Shown: piece by piece, positions 1 through 6,781 of the stretch
Layout of the letters: every line of letters begins with the position of its first letter
How positions within the stretch are numbered: the stretch's first letter is position 1
NCBI GenBank assembly: GCA_903891095.1
Contig: CAITDI010000061.1
Span: forward strand, 1 to 64,000
Direction of reading: 5' to 3'
DNA from: an uncultured bacterium
GTDB lineage: Bacteria > Planctomycetota > Phycisphaerae > Phycisphaerales > SM1A02
Length of the DNA: 64,000 nucleotides
Made by a program: the position numbers and the translations under genes
Notes under the pieces: generated by a model
Seen by the model: the letters and a program-made list of their open reading frames with translations, nothing else
Told to the model about the DNA's origin: nothing
The model's database searches: none

Positions 1-2
1 CC

Positions 3-239
3 TACGAGAAGCTCGCGACGGCGAAGCGCATCGCCAAGGATTTCGAGGCGCGCGCGGCCGCCGCCAAGATCGATGCCCCGCGGGTGGTGACCTCCGAAGG
101 CAAGGACGGCAAGCTCCTGTACGTGGTGCAGTTCGGAAGCTTCGCGAACCGCGGCGACGCCGATCGCGCGAAGCAGCGCTTCACGAAGGAAGCACTGGTC
201 GTGCGTCCGTACATCGATGGCGACGATCAGGCTGGCTGA
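3..239 (+). CDS. SPOR-like C-terminal domain protein (5' truncated)
   Basis: Only the last 78 codons lie in the window; the frame is open to the left edge and ends at TGA 237-239. The visible part has a charged Lys/Ala-rich helix followed by a segment reading LYVVQFGSFANRGDADR, which resembles the start of a SPOR (septal peptidoglycan-binding) repeat: V-Q-x-G-S/A-F followed by a helix rich in A/K. SPOR domains bind denuded glycan strands at division sites, so a periplasmic or outer-envelope role is possible. The 3' end overlaps the convergent globin gene by 13 bp. The assignment rests on one short motif. Confidence 0.6.
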   Translation, partial: YEKLATAKRIAKDFEARAAAAKIDAPRVVTSEGKDGKLLYVVQFGSFANRGDADRAKQRFTKEALVVRPYIDGDDQAG

Positions 240-658
240 TTGATCATGAATTCGGACGCGTGGACGAGATAGCCGCGGATCTCCGCGGTGGTGGTCGCGT
301 CGATGGCGAACTCGCTCGCGACGGAGTCGAGCGCGGCAAGCGCGTTCTCCAGCCAGGCGTCGCGCTCGTCGCGGCCGATGCGAAACTTCATGTGGCGCGC
401 GCGGAGTCGCGGATGGCCCTTGCGATCCGAATACGCCGCGGGTCCGCCGAAGAACTGCGTGAGGAACTCGCGCATGTCGCGCACGGACTCGCTCTGCGAC
501 GAGAGGTCGGCGGGAAAGATCGCGCGAATGCGCTGGTCGGAATCGATGTTCGCGTAGAGGCGGACCGCAAGTTGCGCGAGTGGTTCAGGCCCGATGCGGG
601 CGTAGACGGTGGCTGGTTGCGGGGACGGCTGCTCGGCGCCGGGATTGGAGGGCTGCAT
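227..658 (-). CDS. Truncated hemoglobin, group II-like
   Basis: A 143-residue globin of the truncated type, which binds heme and small ligands such as O2 or NO in the cytoplasm. The conserved core is clear: an E-helix segment with F-F-G-G-P, then HPRLRARH containing the probable proximal His, followed by I-G-x-x-E-R-D-A-W-L with the Trp typical of group II (TrHbO) proteins. The longer open frame reaches 799, but its upstream part is Arg-rich and unlike a globin; ATG 656-658 gives a family-sized protein, with ATG 677-679 as an alternative. It is divergent from the HEAT-like gene and convergent with the SPOR gene. Confidence 0.9.
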   Translation of the reverse strand: MQPSNPGAEQPSPQPATVYARIGPEPLAQLAVRLYANIDSDQRIRAIFPADLSSQSESVRDMREFLTQFFGGPAAYSDRKGHPRLRARHMKFRIGRDERDAWLENALAALDSVASEFAIDATTTAEIRGYLVHASEFMINQPA

Positions 659-774
659 CGACGGGGAGCGTACGCGCATCGGCGAATTGCCGCGAAATAC
701 GCACGCGCCCGCGCCTCGCGCGCGGCGGCTCCGTATATTCGATGCGCGTTGCAGTTCCGCAAACGCCCGGACTG

Positions 775-1782
775 ATGATTGCATCCATGAGCACCCCACT
801 GTCGCTTCTCATGATTGTCGCTGCGCTCGGCGCGGGCTCGCCCCCCGCTGGCGAGTCGACGCCGCTTGGGAAGTACGCGCAGAATTCGGGCGCGGCTGCA
901 CTGCTCGACTCCGATGCCGCCTGCGCCGCAATGCGCAATCTCGTTGCACGCGGGATCATGCCGGCGCGCGCGTCGACGCCTGGGACGCCTAACGACGCTA
1001 CTGCCGACGCTATGGCCTCGGAACGCAACGCCGCGTTGCAGGCCCTTGCCGCGCTTCGCTCGCCGATCGAGCTCACTGCGGCCCTCAAGGTGCTGGCTGG
1101 CGAAGGCTCGCGGCCCGACTTCATCGCGTGCGACATGGACGTGCGCCGTGCGCTCTTTGCTGCTCTGGCGAAGGAGCCCACCGTCGGCGAGCCCGCGCTT
1201 GTGCGCTTCGCGCTCGCGGGCAGTGGCAACGTTCGGCAGCGCGCGCTTGATGCGCTCCCGGACAAGCTCTCGCCCAAGGCGCAGGCGGAGCTCGCTGGGT
1301 TTCTCGAATCGCAACGCGAGTTCGAGATCAACCAGGCGGCGAGCATCGCCAGCGCGCATTCCGCTGCGGCGCTGATCCCATCGCTCATCGACGCCCAGTA
1401 CGAACCGCCGCGGGCAAAGCGCGGCGACGAAGCGTGGATCGCACAGGGAACGTCGATCCACTACGTGCAGAACGCGATTCCCGTGGTCGGCGGTTCGTCG
1501 ACGTCGTTCCAGCCGGTGATCGGCACCATCTTCGAAGGAAGCCTGCTGCGCATCATGGAATCGATGGTTGAGATCTACCGCACCGAAGTGCACGAGAGCC
1601 TCGCCATGATCGTCGAGCAGGAGACGGGTAAGCCTGCGCCGCCGTTCGGATACGACCAAGCGCGATGGATGGCGTGGTACCGCACGGAGTATCCGAAGCT
1701 CGCGGCAGCGCATCGCGCGGATGTCGAGCAGGCTGCGACGGCGGCTACGACGCGGACGACGCGATCCACCAAAGACTCCTGA
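775..1782 (+). CDS. Secreted HEAT-repeat-like protein
   Basis: About 335 residues with an N-terminal hydrophobic stretch (MSTPLSLLMIVAALGAG) that looks like a signal peptide. The central part is Ala/Leu-rich paired helices of about 35 residues (for example ALQALAALRSPIELTAAL and VRQRALDALPDKL), which fits HEAT-type armadillo repeats acting as a protein-binding scaffold. The C-terminal third, with aromatic residues (RWMAWYRTEYPKL), is not recognised. Starts at 742, 775 and 787 are possible; a TATATT at 734-739 would place the transcript start near 746, so 775 was chosen. No enzymatic motif is visible. Confidence 0.75.
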   Translation: MIASMSTPLSLLMIVAALGAGSPPAGESTPLGKYAQNSGAAALLDSDAACAAMRNLVARGIMPARASTPGTPNDATADAMASERNAALQALAALRSPIELTAALKVLAGEGSRPDFIACDMDVRRALFAALAKEPTVGEPALVRFALAGSGNVRQRALDALPDKLSPKAQAELAGFLESQREFEINQAASIASAHSAAALIPSLIDAQYEPPRAKRGDEAWIAQGTSIHYVQNAIPVVGGSSTSFQPVIGTIFEGSLLRIMESMVEIYRTEVHESLAMIVEQETGKPAPPFGYDQARWMAWYRTEYPKLAAAHRADVEQAATAATTRTTRSTKDS

Positions 1783-1783
1783 G

Positions 1784-1813
1784 GCGCGCGCCGAATCAGC
1801 GCGCGCCGAATCA
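1784..1813. repeat. 15-nt tandem duplication over a stop codon
   Basis: Two perfect copies of a 15-nt unit (GCGCGCGCCGAATCA) at 1784-1798 and 1799-1813, with a partial third copy of GCGCGCG. The second unit contains the TGA stop of the minus-strand lipoprotein gene; the first repeats that TGA 15 nt further on, in frame. Confidence 0.9.
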
Positions 1814-2284
1814 GCGCGCGACGATCTCGAGAAACGACACGCGGCCTTCGTCGATCGGCGTGCGTACGCCGTCTTGGCCGATGCGCTCGATCTTGACGCT
1901 CGTCGTGTTGCCGATGGCGAAGTTCGTGGTCATGCCCGCGGGTACGCCGAGGCGACCGGCGACCATGTCCTCGAGCTTCTTCGCGATCACGTCGTTGGTG
2001 GTCGTGATCACGACGGTCGAGTTCGGCGCAAAGTAGTACTTGCGCTCCTTCGGACCGTCGACAACGAGCATGCCGTGCGTGATGGTCGATTGCGGGCGCT
2101 TGTCGACCCACTTGCCGAACGACGCATCGTTGGCGAAGAACTCGCGCGGCGCGGTGTCGCGCCCCGCCGAGGACTCGACCGGTTCCTGATCCCAGGGAGA
2201 CTGCAGGCCGCAGGATGCAAGGCAGGTCACCGCCGCCAGGGTGGCTGCGAAGTGCGCGAGGTTGCGGAGTTCGCGTGGAATCAC
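1811..2284 (-). CDS. Lipoprotein of unknown function
   Basis: A 157-residue protein starting MIPRELRNLAHFAATLAAV and continuing to the lipobox L-A-S-C, so it should be a diacylglyceryl-modified envelope lipoprotein with the mature protein beginning at Cys25. The rest is a soluble domain with alternating beta-strand and helix character (STVVITTTNDVIAKKLEDM, MTTNFAIGNTTSVKIERIG) and no motif that I recognise. It lies downstream of, and on the same strand as, the class V aminotransferase (73 bp gap). Its stop lies inside a 15-nt tandem duplication. Confidence 0.8.
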   Translation of the reverse strand: MIPRELRNLAHFAATLAAVTCLASCGLQSPWDQEPVESSAGRDTAPREFFANDASFGKWVDKRPQSTITHGMLVVDGPKERKYYFAPNSTVVITTTNDVIAKKLEDMVAGRLGVPAGMTTNFAIGNTTSVKIERIGQDGVRTPIDEGRVSFLEIVAR

Positions 2285-2356
2285 CGCACCATCGTCGGTC
2301 GGATCCGCAGCGGAATGAAGCAGCCTCCGTCGATCGAGCGGAGTCCAACCGGTCGG

Positions 2357-3550
2357 TCAGCCGCCGATTCCGAGAACCACCTCGGCGAGTCGTTCGAGGA
2401 GCGCGGGAGTCGTGTGCAGATGGCACGACGTGCGCACGTGCCAGCGCCCCTTCCAGTCGATCACGGGGATCTCGATCCGATGCGCGTCGTAGAGGTGCGC
2501 TTGGAGCGCCGTCACGCTCTCGAACTTCGCGCACACCTGCGAAGGAACGGGAACGGCGGCCATGGATGCGAGCATTGTTCCGTCGACCGGCGAAAGCGGC
2601 TCGACCTTCCATGCGTCCGTGAGGAACGCCTGCGACCAGGCCGCGAGCTGGTGGTTGTGCGCACGAACGCGATCCCAGCCGAACCGCGCAAAGAACGCGA
2701 TCGCCGCGGGCGCCGTGAGCCACGGCGACATGTCGCGCGTGCCCTGCCAGTCGAACTCCTTGGCGTAGCCCTCGCCAAACGGATGGCTGGTCGCCAGCGG
2801 ATGCACGAGCGGCTCCCACCCGGCGCTCACGGCAAGAAACGCGCAGCCTTTCGGCGCGCAAACCCACTTGTGCAGGTTCGCGGTGTAGGCATCGGCGCCG
2901 ATGGAATCGACGTCGAGCGCGATCGAGCCGGGCGCGTGCGCGCCGTCGACGAGCACGCGGATTCCGCGCGCTTTCGCAGCAACGACAAGCTCGCGCACCG
3001 GCACGATCAGCGCCGTCGGGCTGGTGATGTGGTCGATGAGCAGCAGCTTGGTTCGATCGTTGAATGCGCCGATCGCGGCATCGACAAAGCGCGACGGCCG
3101 ATCGATGGGCAGCGGCACGTCCACCTCGCGGACCACGATGCCAAACTCCCCGACCAGCCGCTTGAGCGACTGGCGCATGGCGTTGTAGACCTGGTCGATC
3201 ACGACGACTTCATCGCCGCGTTCCCAGTGCATCGAGCGGAGGACGGCGTTGATGCCTTCGGTGGCGTTGGCGACGAAACCGATGCGGCTCGCGTCGGTGC
3301 CGACGAAGCGCGCGACCGATTCGCGCGCGTTGGCCAGGAGGCCGTTCATGTTGCGCGCGAGCATCTCGATCGGGCGCGCCTCGATCTCCATGCGGATCGC
3401 GTGCTGCGCCGCGAGAACCTCGTGCGGCACCGAGCCGAAGCTGCCGTGATTGAGGAATGTGTACGACCGGTCGAGCGGGAACAACGACGCGAGGTCCCCC
3501 TCGGCGACGGGTGCGGGCGGGGAGAATCGGGCGGCGGACAGCGTGGCCAT
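2357..3550 (-). CDS. Class V aminotransferase, isopenicillin-N-epimerase-like
   Basis: A 397-residue PLP enzyme of fold type I. N-terminal FLNHGSFGSVP, the substrate/PLP contact region VANATEGINAVLRS, the cofactor Asp in VDGAHAPG, and the PLP Lys in TANLHKWVCAPKG are in the usual order for the class V (NifS/CefD/Egt2) family. CefD-like members act as epimerases, cysteine desulfurases or C-S lyases; the sequence does not separate these. Catalytic residues are intact and the length is normal. Start ATG 3548-3550. No sulfur-carrier or antibiotic genes are nearby, so the substrate is unknown. Confidence 0.88.
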   Translation of the reverse strand: MATLSAARFSPPAPVAEGDLASLFPLDRSYTFLNHGSFGSVPHEVLAAQHAIRMEIEARPIEMLARNMNGLLANARESVARFVGTDASRIGFVANATEGINAVLRSMHWERGDEVVVIDQVYNAMRQSLKRLVGEFGIVVREVDVPLPIDRPSRFVDAAIGAFNDRTKLLLIDHITSPTALIVPVRELVVAAKARGIRVLVDGAHAPGSIALDVDSIGADAYTANLHKWVCAPKGCAFLAVSAGWEPLVHPLATSHPFGEGYAKEFDWQGTRDMSPWLTAPAAIAFFARFGWDRVRAHNHQLAAWSQAFLTDAWKVEPLSPVDGTMLASMAAVPVPSQVCAKFESVTALQAHLYDAHRIEIPVIDWKGRWHVRTSCHLHTTPALLERLAEVVLGIGG

Positions 3551-3978
3551 TCGGGCAACCTAACCGAGCCGAACCGCCCCGCCCGCCAACGCCCAAGTCG
3601 GGGTTTCGGAACGATTTGCGAGCCCGCGGCGCTCCTGCCCTTGCGGACGGAACCTGTTTGGGCGAACATCTCCCGAACAAAATGTGTTGGGCGACCCGAA
3701 CGGGAGCCGAATACCTGAATGCCATGCAGCACCCCGCACGCAACACCGCAAACACCCTGGCCCAGCGCAATCGCGCCGGACGAGCAGTTGCCAGGCTGAC
3801 TGCGACGAGCGCGCGTGTGATGCACGGCACAACTTGTGCGATCGATGGAGAGTCGATCGCGATGGCACATTTCGATCGTCCAACGCCGCGGGGGAATCGC
3901 GAGCTCTGGACCAGCACTTCGCGCAGCGAATCAAGCACCGGCAACGCCGGCAATGGTTCGCGAGAAAGAGACACGTCC
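3551..3978. other. Intergenic region upstream of the lexA locus
   Basis: About 430 bp without a confident gene. It holds the GAAC-N7-GAAC motifs described separately at 3664-3712. The reading frame of the following hypothetical gene stays open back to 3457, with an in-frame ATG at 3724, but third-position GC over 3724-3978 is lower (about two thirds by my count) than inside typical genes here, so coding is doubtful. A TACCTG at 3712-3717 could be a -10 element. Confidence 0.5.
3664..3712 (+). promoter_or_regulatory. Candidate LexA operator (GAAC-N7-GAAC)
   Basis: GAAC at 3664-3667 and again at 3675-3678 are separated by 7 nt, which is the reverse complement of GTTC-N7-GTTC, the direct-repeat LexA box known from alphaproteobacteria. 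A second copy with one mismatch, GAAC 3698-3701 and GAAT 3709-3712, follows with the same spacing. Both lie upstream of the gene pair that ends with lexA, as expected for autoregulation of the SOS repressor. The motif match is direct; the function is inferred. Confidence 0.5.
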
Positions 3979-4560
3979 ATGACCAGCATGAAGACGAACG
4001 TCGGCACCGCCGCTCACCGCTCGCACCTCTCGACCAGCACGTCGCCGCACAGCGACAACCGCGCCAGCATCTGCGATTGGCCGCTGGTGCTCCTCGGCCC
4101 CGGCGGCGACTACGCGCGCCGCTACGTCGCCGTCGGCGACGTGATCGAGTGCGTTCCCTCGCCCTGCTTTGCGGCGCGTACCGACGCGCTCGACGCGCTC
4201 GACTCGAGCGCCCCGGCCGGAATCGTCGGTCGCGCGCTCTCCGCCATCGCCCGCTCCTTCGAGAGCCTCGCGATCGAGATCTTCTCGGTTCGCGATGCCG
4301 AAATCGACCCCACCACTGCGTCGGACGCCGACGCCAATCTCAGCGAGAACAACGATGAATCTGACACCGAAGCAACTGCGCGTCCTCAAGCTTGTCCGCG
4401 AATCCAGGCGGAGGAACGGCTACTCGCCGACCATGCAAGAGCTCGCGGACGAGCTCGGGGTCAGCAAGGTCACGGTGTTCGAGCACGTCGAGTCGCTCAT
4501 CAAGAAGGGCGCGCTGGAGCGGGAGTCGAACAAGGCTCGCTCTTTGACCGTGTCGGCTGA
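3979..4560 (+). CDS. Hypothetical protein overlapping lexA
   Basis: A 193-residue frame with ATG 3979 preceded by a purine-rich GAGAAAGAGAC. Residues of the first two thirds (for example WPLVLLGPGGDYARRYVAVG and SAIARSFESLAIEIFSV) show strong third-position GC and look coding. From about 4355 the frame runs 206 nt into lexA in a different frame, where codon usage becomes poor and Arg-rich. Either the C-terminal tail is simply a read-out of lexA, or the true gene ends earlier through a frameshift. I recognise no domain. Its position between the LexA-box region and lexA suggests co-transcription and possible SOS control. Confidence 0.5.
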   Translation: MTSMKTNVGTAAHRSHLSTSTSPHSDNRASICDWPLVLLGPGGDYARRYVAVGDVIECVPSPCFAARTDALDALDSSAPAGIVGRALSAIARSFESLAIEIFSVRDAEIDPTTASDADANLSENNDESDTEATARPQACPRIQAEERLLADHARARGRARGQQGHGVRARRVAHQEGRAGAGVEQGSLFDRVG

Positions 4561-5011
4561 CATCGTCCTCCCCGACGAGGAAGACGAAGTGCCGGCGCGC
4601 CAGCTGCACGAGAGCGCGGCGAATTCGCTCGCGTTCCCGCTGGTTGGTCGCGTGGCGGCCGGCATGCCTATCGAGAAGTTCGAGCAGCGCGAGTCGCTCG
4701 CGCTCGAGGATCTCTTCGGCGCGCGCACGGGCCGTTCGGGCACGACGTTCGCACTGCAGGTCGACGGCATGTCGATGCGCGACGAGGGCATCTTCGACGG
4801 CGACTATGTCCTGGTGGACCAGCGCAACACCGCACGCAACGGCGAGCGCGTCGTCGCCCTGCTGCCCAACGGCGAGACCACGCTCAAGTCGTACTACAAG
4901 GAGAAGGACGGCCGCATTCGCCTGCAGCCGGCGAACCCTGAGTTCAAGCCGATCATCGTCGATGACTGCTCGATCCAGGGCGTCGTGATTGGCGTGCTTC
5001 GTCGTTACTGA
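4355..5011 (+). CDS. lexA: LexA repressor
   Basis: A 218-residue SOS repressor. The N-terminal winged helix (MNLTPKQLRVLKLVRES, then YSPTMQELADELGVSKVTVFEHV) binds DNA. The C-terminal S24 peptidase-like domain contains the self-cleavage site Ala102-Gly103 (VAAGMP), the nucleophile Ser140 (VDGMSMRDEG) and the general base Lys178 (TTLKSYY). On RecA filaments it cleaves itself and derepresses repair genes. Start ATG 4355 matches the family N-terminus; the longer frame upstream is a shadow. It ends 6 bp from the trpA stop, convergent, with its terminator inside the trpA 3' end. Confidence 0.97.
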   Translation: MNLTPKQLRVLKLVRESRRRNGYSPTMQELADELGVSKVTVFEHVESLIKKGALERESNKARSLTVSADIVLPDEEDEVPARQLHESAANSLAFPLVGRVAAGMPIEKFEQRESLALEDLFGARTGRSGTTFALQVDGMSMRDEGIFDGDYVLVDQRNTARNGERVVALLPNGETTLKSYYKEKDGRIRLQPANPEFKPIIVDDCSIQGVVIGVLRRY

Positions 5012-5017
5012 GCGCGT

Positions 5018-5809
5018 TCAGCGATACGAACGAACAAGCGAGAGCGCTGCAGCCGCGGCGCTCTCGCCGTTTTTGCACGCGTCGGTCATCTTGCGGACGA
5101 TCGCGCTGCCGACGATCGCGCCGTCTGCGCCCGCGGCGCCGACTGCAGCGATGTGCTCCTTGGTCGCGATGCCGAAGCCCGCCGCGATCGGCGCGGAGGT
5201 GATGGCGCGCAGGCGGGAGACGCGCTCGGTGATCTCAGGCGCGTCGGTTCGCTCCCCGGTCACGCCAACGCGCGCGAGCAGGTAGATGAAGCCCGTTGAA
5301 TGGCGCGCGAGGCTCGCAAGGCGCGCGTCGGCCGTGGTCGGCGAGATCAGCGCACAGAAGCCCGCACCGTGGCGGCCGGCTTCGACCGACAGCGCTTCAG
5401 CCGTCGCGGGATCGGCGTCCGGCACGATGAAGCCACTGAAGCCGCTCTGCACGGCGCGCGCGATGAACGCCTCGCGTCCCATGCGCTCGACGATCGAGAT
5501 CGACACCATCGCAAGCACCGGCACGGTGGGCTTGGCGCGCGCGACGAGATCGAAGATCGCGTCAGGCGTGATTCCCGCCAGCAGCGCGAGGTGCATCGAC
5601 TCGGCAATCACCGGCCCGTCCGCGATCGGATCGGAGAACGGAAAGCCGATCTCGATCAGATCGGCGCCCGCTGCGGGCAGTTCGCGCAGCAGTTGCTCCG
5701 TGGTCGCGACGTCGGGGTAGCCCGCGGTGACGAAGGGCAGCACCGCGCAGCGCCCTGCGGCGCGTGCCTTGGCGAACGCTGCGTGGATCTGCTGCTGGCC
5801 GTTGGTCAT
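5018..5809 (-). CDS. trpA: Tryptophan synthase alpha subunit
   Basis: A TIM-barrel enzyme of about 263 residues that cleaves indole-3-glycerol phosphate to indole and glyceraldehyde-3-phosphate, passing indole to TrpB. The catalytic Glu is in LIEIGFPFSDP and the catalytic Asp in PIADGP; phosphate-binding segments LARVGVTGERT and AAGFGIATKEH are present. ATG 5807-5809 (MTNGQQQIHAAF) gives the family length; GTG at 5840-5842, directly after the HIT stop, is an alternative. No other trp gene is in the window, so the pathway is scattered. It is the last gene of a mazG-like/HIT/trpA run, which suggests co-transcription. Confidence 0.96.
   Translation of the reverse strand: MTNGQQQIHAAFAKARAAGRCAVLPFVTAGYPDVATTEQLLRELPAAGADLIEIGFPFSDPIADGPVIAESMHLALLAGITPDAIFDLVARAKPTVPVLAMVSISIVERMGREAFIARAVQSGFSGFIVPDADPATAEALSVEAGRHGAGFCALISPTTADARLASLARHSTGFIYLLARVGVTGERTDAPEITERVSRLRAITSAPIAAGFGIATKEHIAAVGAAGADGAIVGSAIVRKMTDACKNGESAAAAALSLVRSYR
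5038..5074 (+). terminator. lexA rho-independent terminator
   Basis: GCGAGAGCGC at 5038-5047 pairs with GCGCTCTCGC at 5058-5067 (10 bp, 10-nt loop), followed by a run of five T at 5070-5074. It sits 27 bp after the lexA stop and wholly inside the 3' coding end of the convergent trpA. Confidence 0.8.
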
Positions 5810-5843
5810 GGTCGCGTGCATCGCCGCAGGATAGGCGAACACA

Positions 5844-6311
5844 TCACGGTGCGCGGAAGCCGAGCGCCGCGAGTGGATCAGCGCATCGCGCGGCCACGGC
5901 CCGGGCGGTCGCTTCGGCGTCGGCAGAATCTGCGGGCGCGCGTTCCTTGCGGGCAGTCGCGCGATAGCGGTCGGCGAGCGCCCAGCTCGTGGTCGAGTCG
6001 TCGGACGCGTGGCGCGGAATCACGTGCAGATGCAGATGCTTGACCGCCTCGTTGAAGGTGATCGAGTAGGTGCGCTCGCAGCCCGTCTCGGCGCGCACGG
6101 CGCGGGCGACTTCGGCGAGGATCACCCCTGCCTCGCGCTGCTCGGCATCGCTCATCTCGTCGAGGCCGCCGCGGTGCTCGCGCGCGGCGATCATCATCCA
6201 GCCGGCAAGCGGCACGGGGTCGGCGTGGCGCAAGAGCCACCAGCGCGGGCTCTCGAGGTAGATCGTCTGCTTGCGGGTGCAGAACGGGCATTCGGTGCTT
6301 GGCGCGCTCAT
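5844..6311 (-). CDS. HIT-family nucleotide-binding protein
   Basis: A 155-residue histidine-triad protein. The signature HLHLHVIPR (H-x-H-x-H) that forms the nucleotide phosphate site is near the middle, and the N-terminal C-P-F-C pair (ECPFCTRK) is the zinc-binding start seen in bacterial HIT hydrolases. Such enzymes hydrolyse or transfer nucleoside monophosphates from mixed substrates. The start ATG overlaps the stop of the mazG-like gene as ATGA, so the two are translationally coupled. The C-terminal 40 residues are Ala/Asp-rich and variable. Confidence 0.9.
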   Translation of the reverse strand: MSAPSTECPFCTRKQTIYLESPRWWLLRHADPVPLAGWMMIAAREHRGGLDEMSDAEQREAGVILAEVARAVRAETGCERTYSITFNEAVKHLHLHVIPRHASDDSTTSWALADRYRATARKERAPADSADAEATARAVAARCADPLAALGFRAP

Positions 6312-6595
6312 GTCTTGAAGCCCTCGGGACCGCCGTCCTTGATGTACTTGTCCTTGATGGCCTTGGTCAGGTCGACGTCGCAGATGTTCGCGAGCGTCGC
6401 GAGCCAGGCCATGACGTCGGCGAACTCCTCCTCGAGGTTGGCGCGGTCGAGCTTGCCGCGCTCGCGGTTGGCGATCGCGTGCGCGAGCTCGCCGACCTCC
6501 TCGACAAACCACAGGTAGGTGCCGGGCGCGCCGCGCGCGCTGTCGGTCGCGTAGTACTTGTCGCGGATGAGCTGCTGGAACTCGTCGATCTTCAT
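6308..6595 (-). CDS. MazG-like nucleotide pyrophosphohydrolase
   Basis: A 95-residue single-domain all-alpha NTP pyrophosphatase. The metal-binding motif EExxE...ExxD is present as EEVGELAHAI and EEEFADVMAWLA, followed by a short Lys-rich tail. Length fits the MazG-like/iMazG group rather than the two-domain MazG. It should convert (possibly damaged) NTPs to NMP and PPi. It overlaps the HIT gene by 4 bp; pairing a house-cleaning pyrophosphatase with a HIT hydrolase suggests a nucleotide sanitation unit. Confidence 0.9.
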   Translation of the reverse strand: MKIDEFQQLIRDKYYATDSARGAPGTYLWFVEEVGELAHAIANRERGKLDRANLEEEFADVMAWLATLANICDVDLTKAIKDKYIKDGGPEGFKT

Positions 6596-6627
6596 GGGCG
6601 CAACGCAGTGAGATGGGTCCTATGAAA

Positions 6628-6651
6628 CGGGCCCCGAACTCTCGGGGCCCG
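6628..6651 (-). terminator. tRNA-Arg terminator
   Basis: CGGGCCCCGA at 6628-6637 pairs with TCGGGGCCCG at 6642-6651 (10 bp, 4-nt loop). On the minus strand it follows the tRNA-Arg by 12 nt and is itself followed by TTTCAT, so it should end the tRNA transcript before the mazG-like gene. Confidence 0.75.
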
Positions 6652-6663
6652 ATCTCTGACAAG

Positions 6664-6737
6664 CGTCCATGGCGGGGCTCGAACCTGCAACCTTTGCCTT
6701 CGGAGGGCAACGCTCTATCCAATTGAGCTACACGGAC
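6664..6737 (-). tRNA. tRNA-Arg (anticodon CCG)
   Basis: A 74-nt cloverleaf on the minus strand. Acceptor GTCCGTG pairs with CATGGAC, the D stem is GCTC/GAGC, and the anticodon stem TTGCC/GGCAA encloses loop CTCCGAA with anticodon CCG, reading the CGG codon. The T arm is GCAGG-TTCGAGC-CCCGC with one A-C mismatch. The discriminator is G and no CCA is encoded. The anticodon and folding are unambiguous; the T-stem mismatch is unusual. Confidence 0.95.
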
Positions 6738-6746
6738 GGGGCGCGA

Positions 6747-6774
6747 AGTGTAGCACGGGGCGATTTCCTACACT
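6747..6774. promoter_or_regulatory. Divergent -10 elements, tRNA-Arg and MFS gene
   Basis: On the minus strand an extended -10 TGCTACACT (6747-6755) lies 9 nt from the tRNA-Arg 5' end. On the plus strand TACACT (6769-6774) lies 7 nt before the GTG start of the permease gene. The two hexamers are inverted copies 16 bp apart, so the two transcripts start back to back. No convincing -35 boxes were found. Confidence 0.5.
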
Positions 6775-6781
6775 CGCGCCC

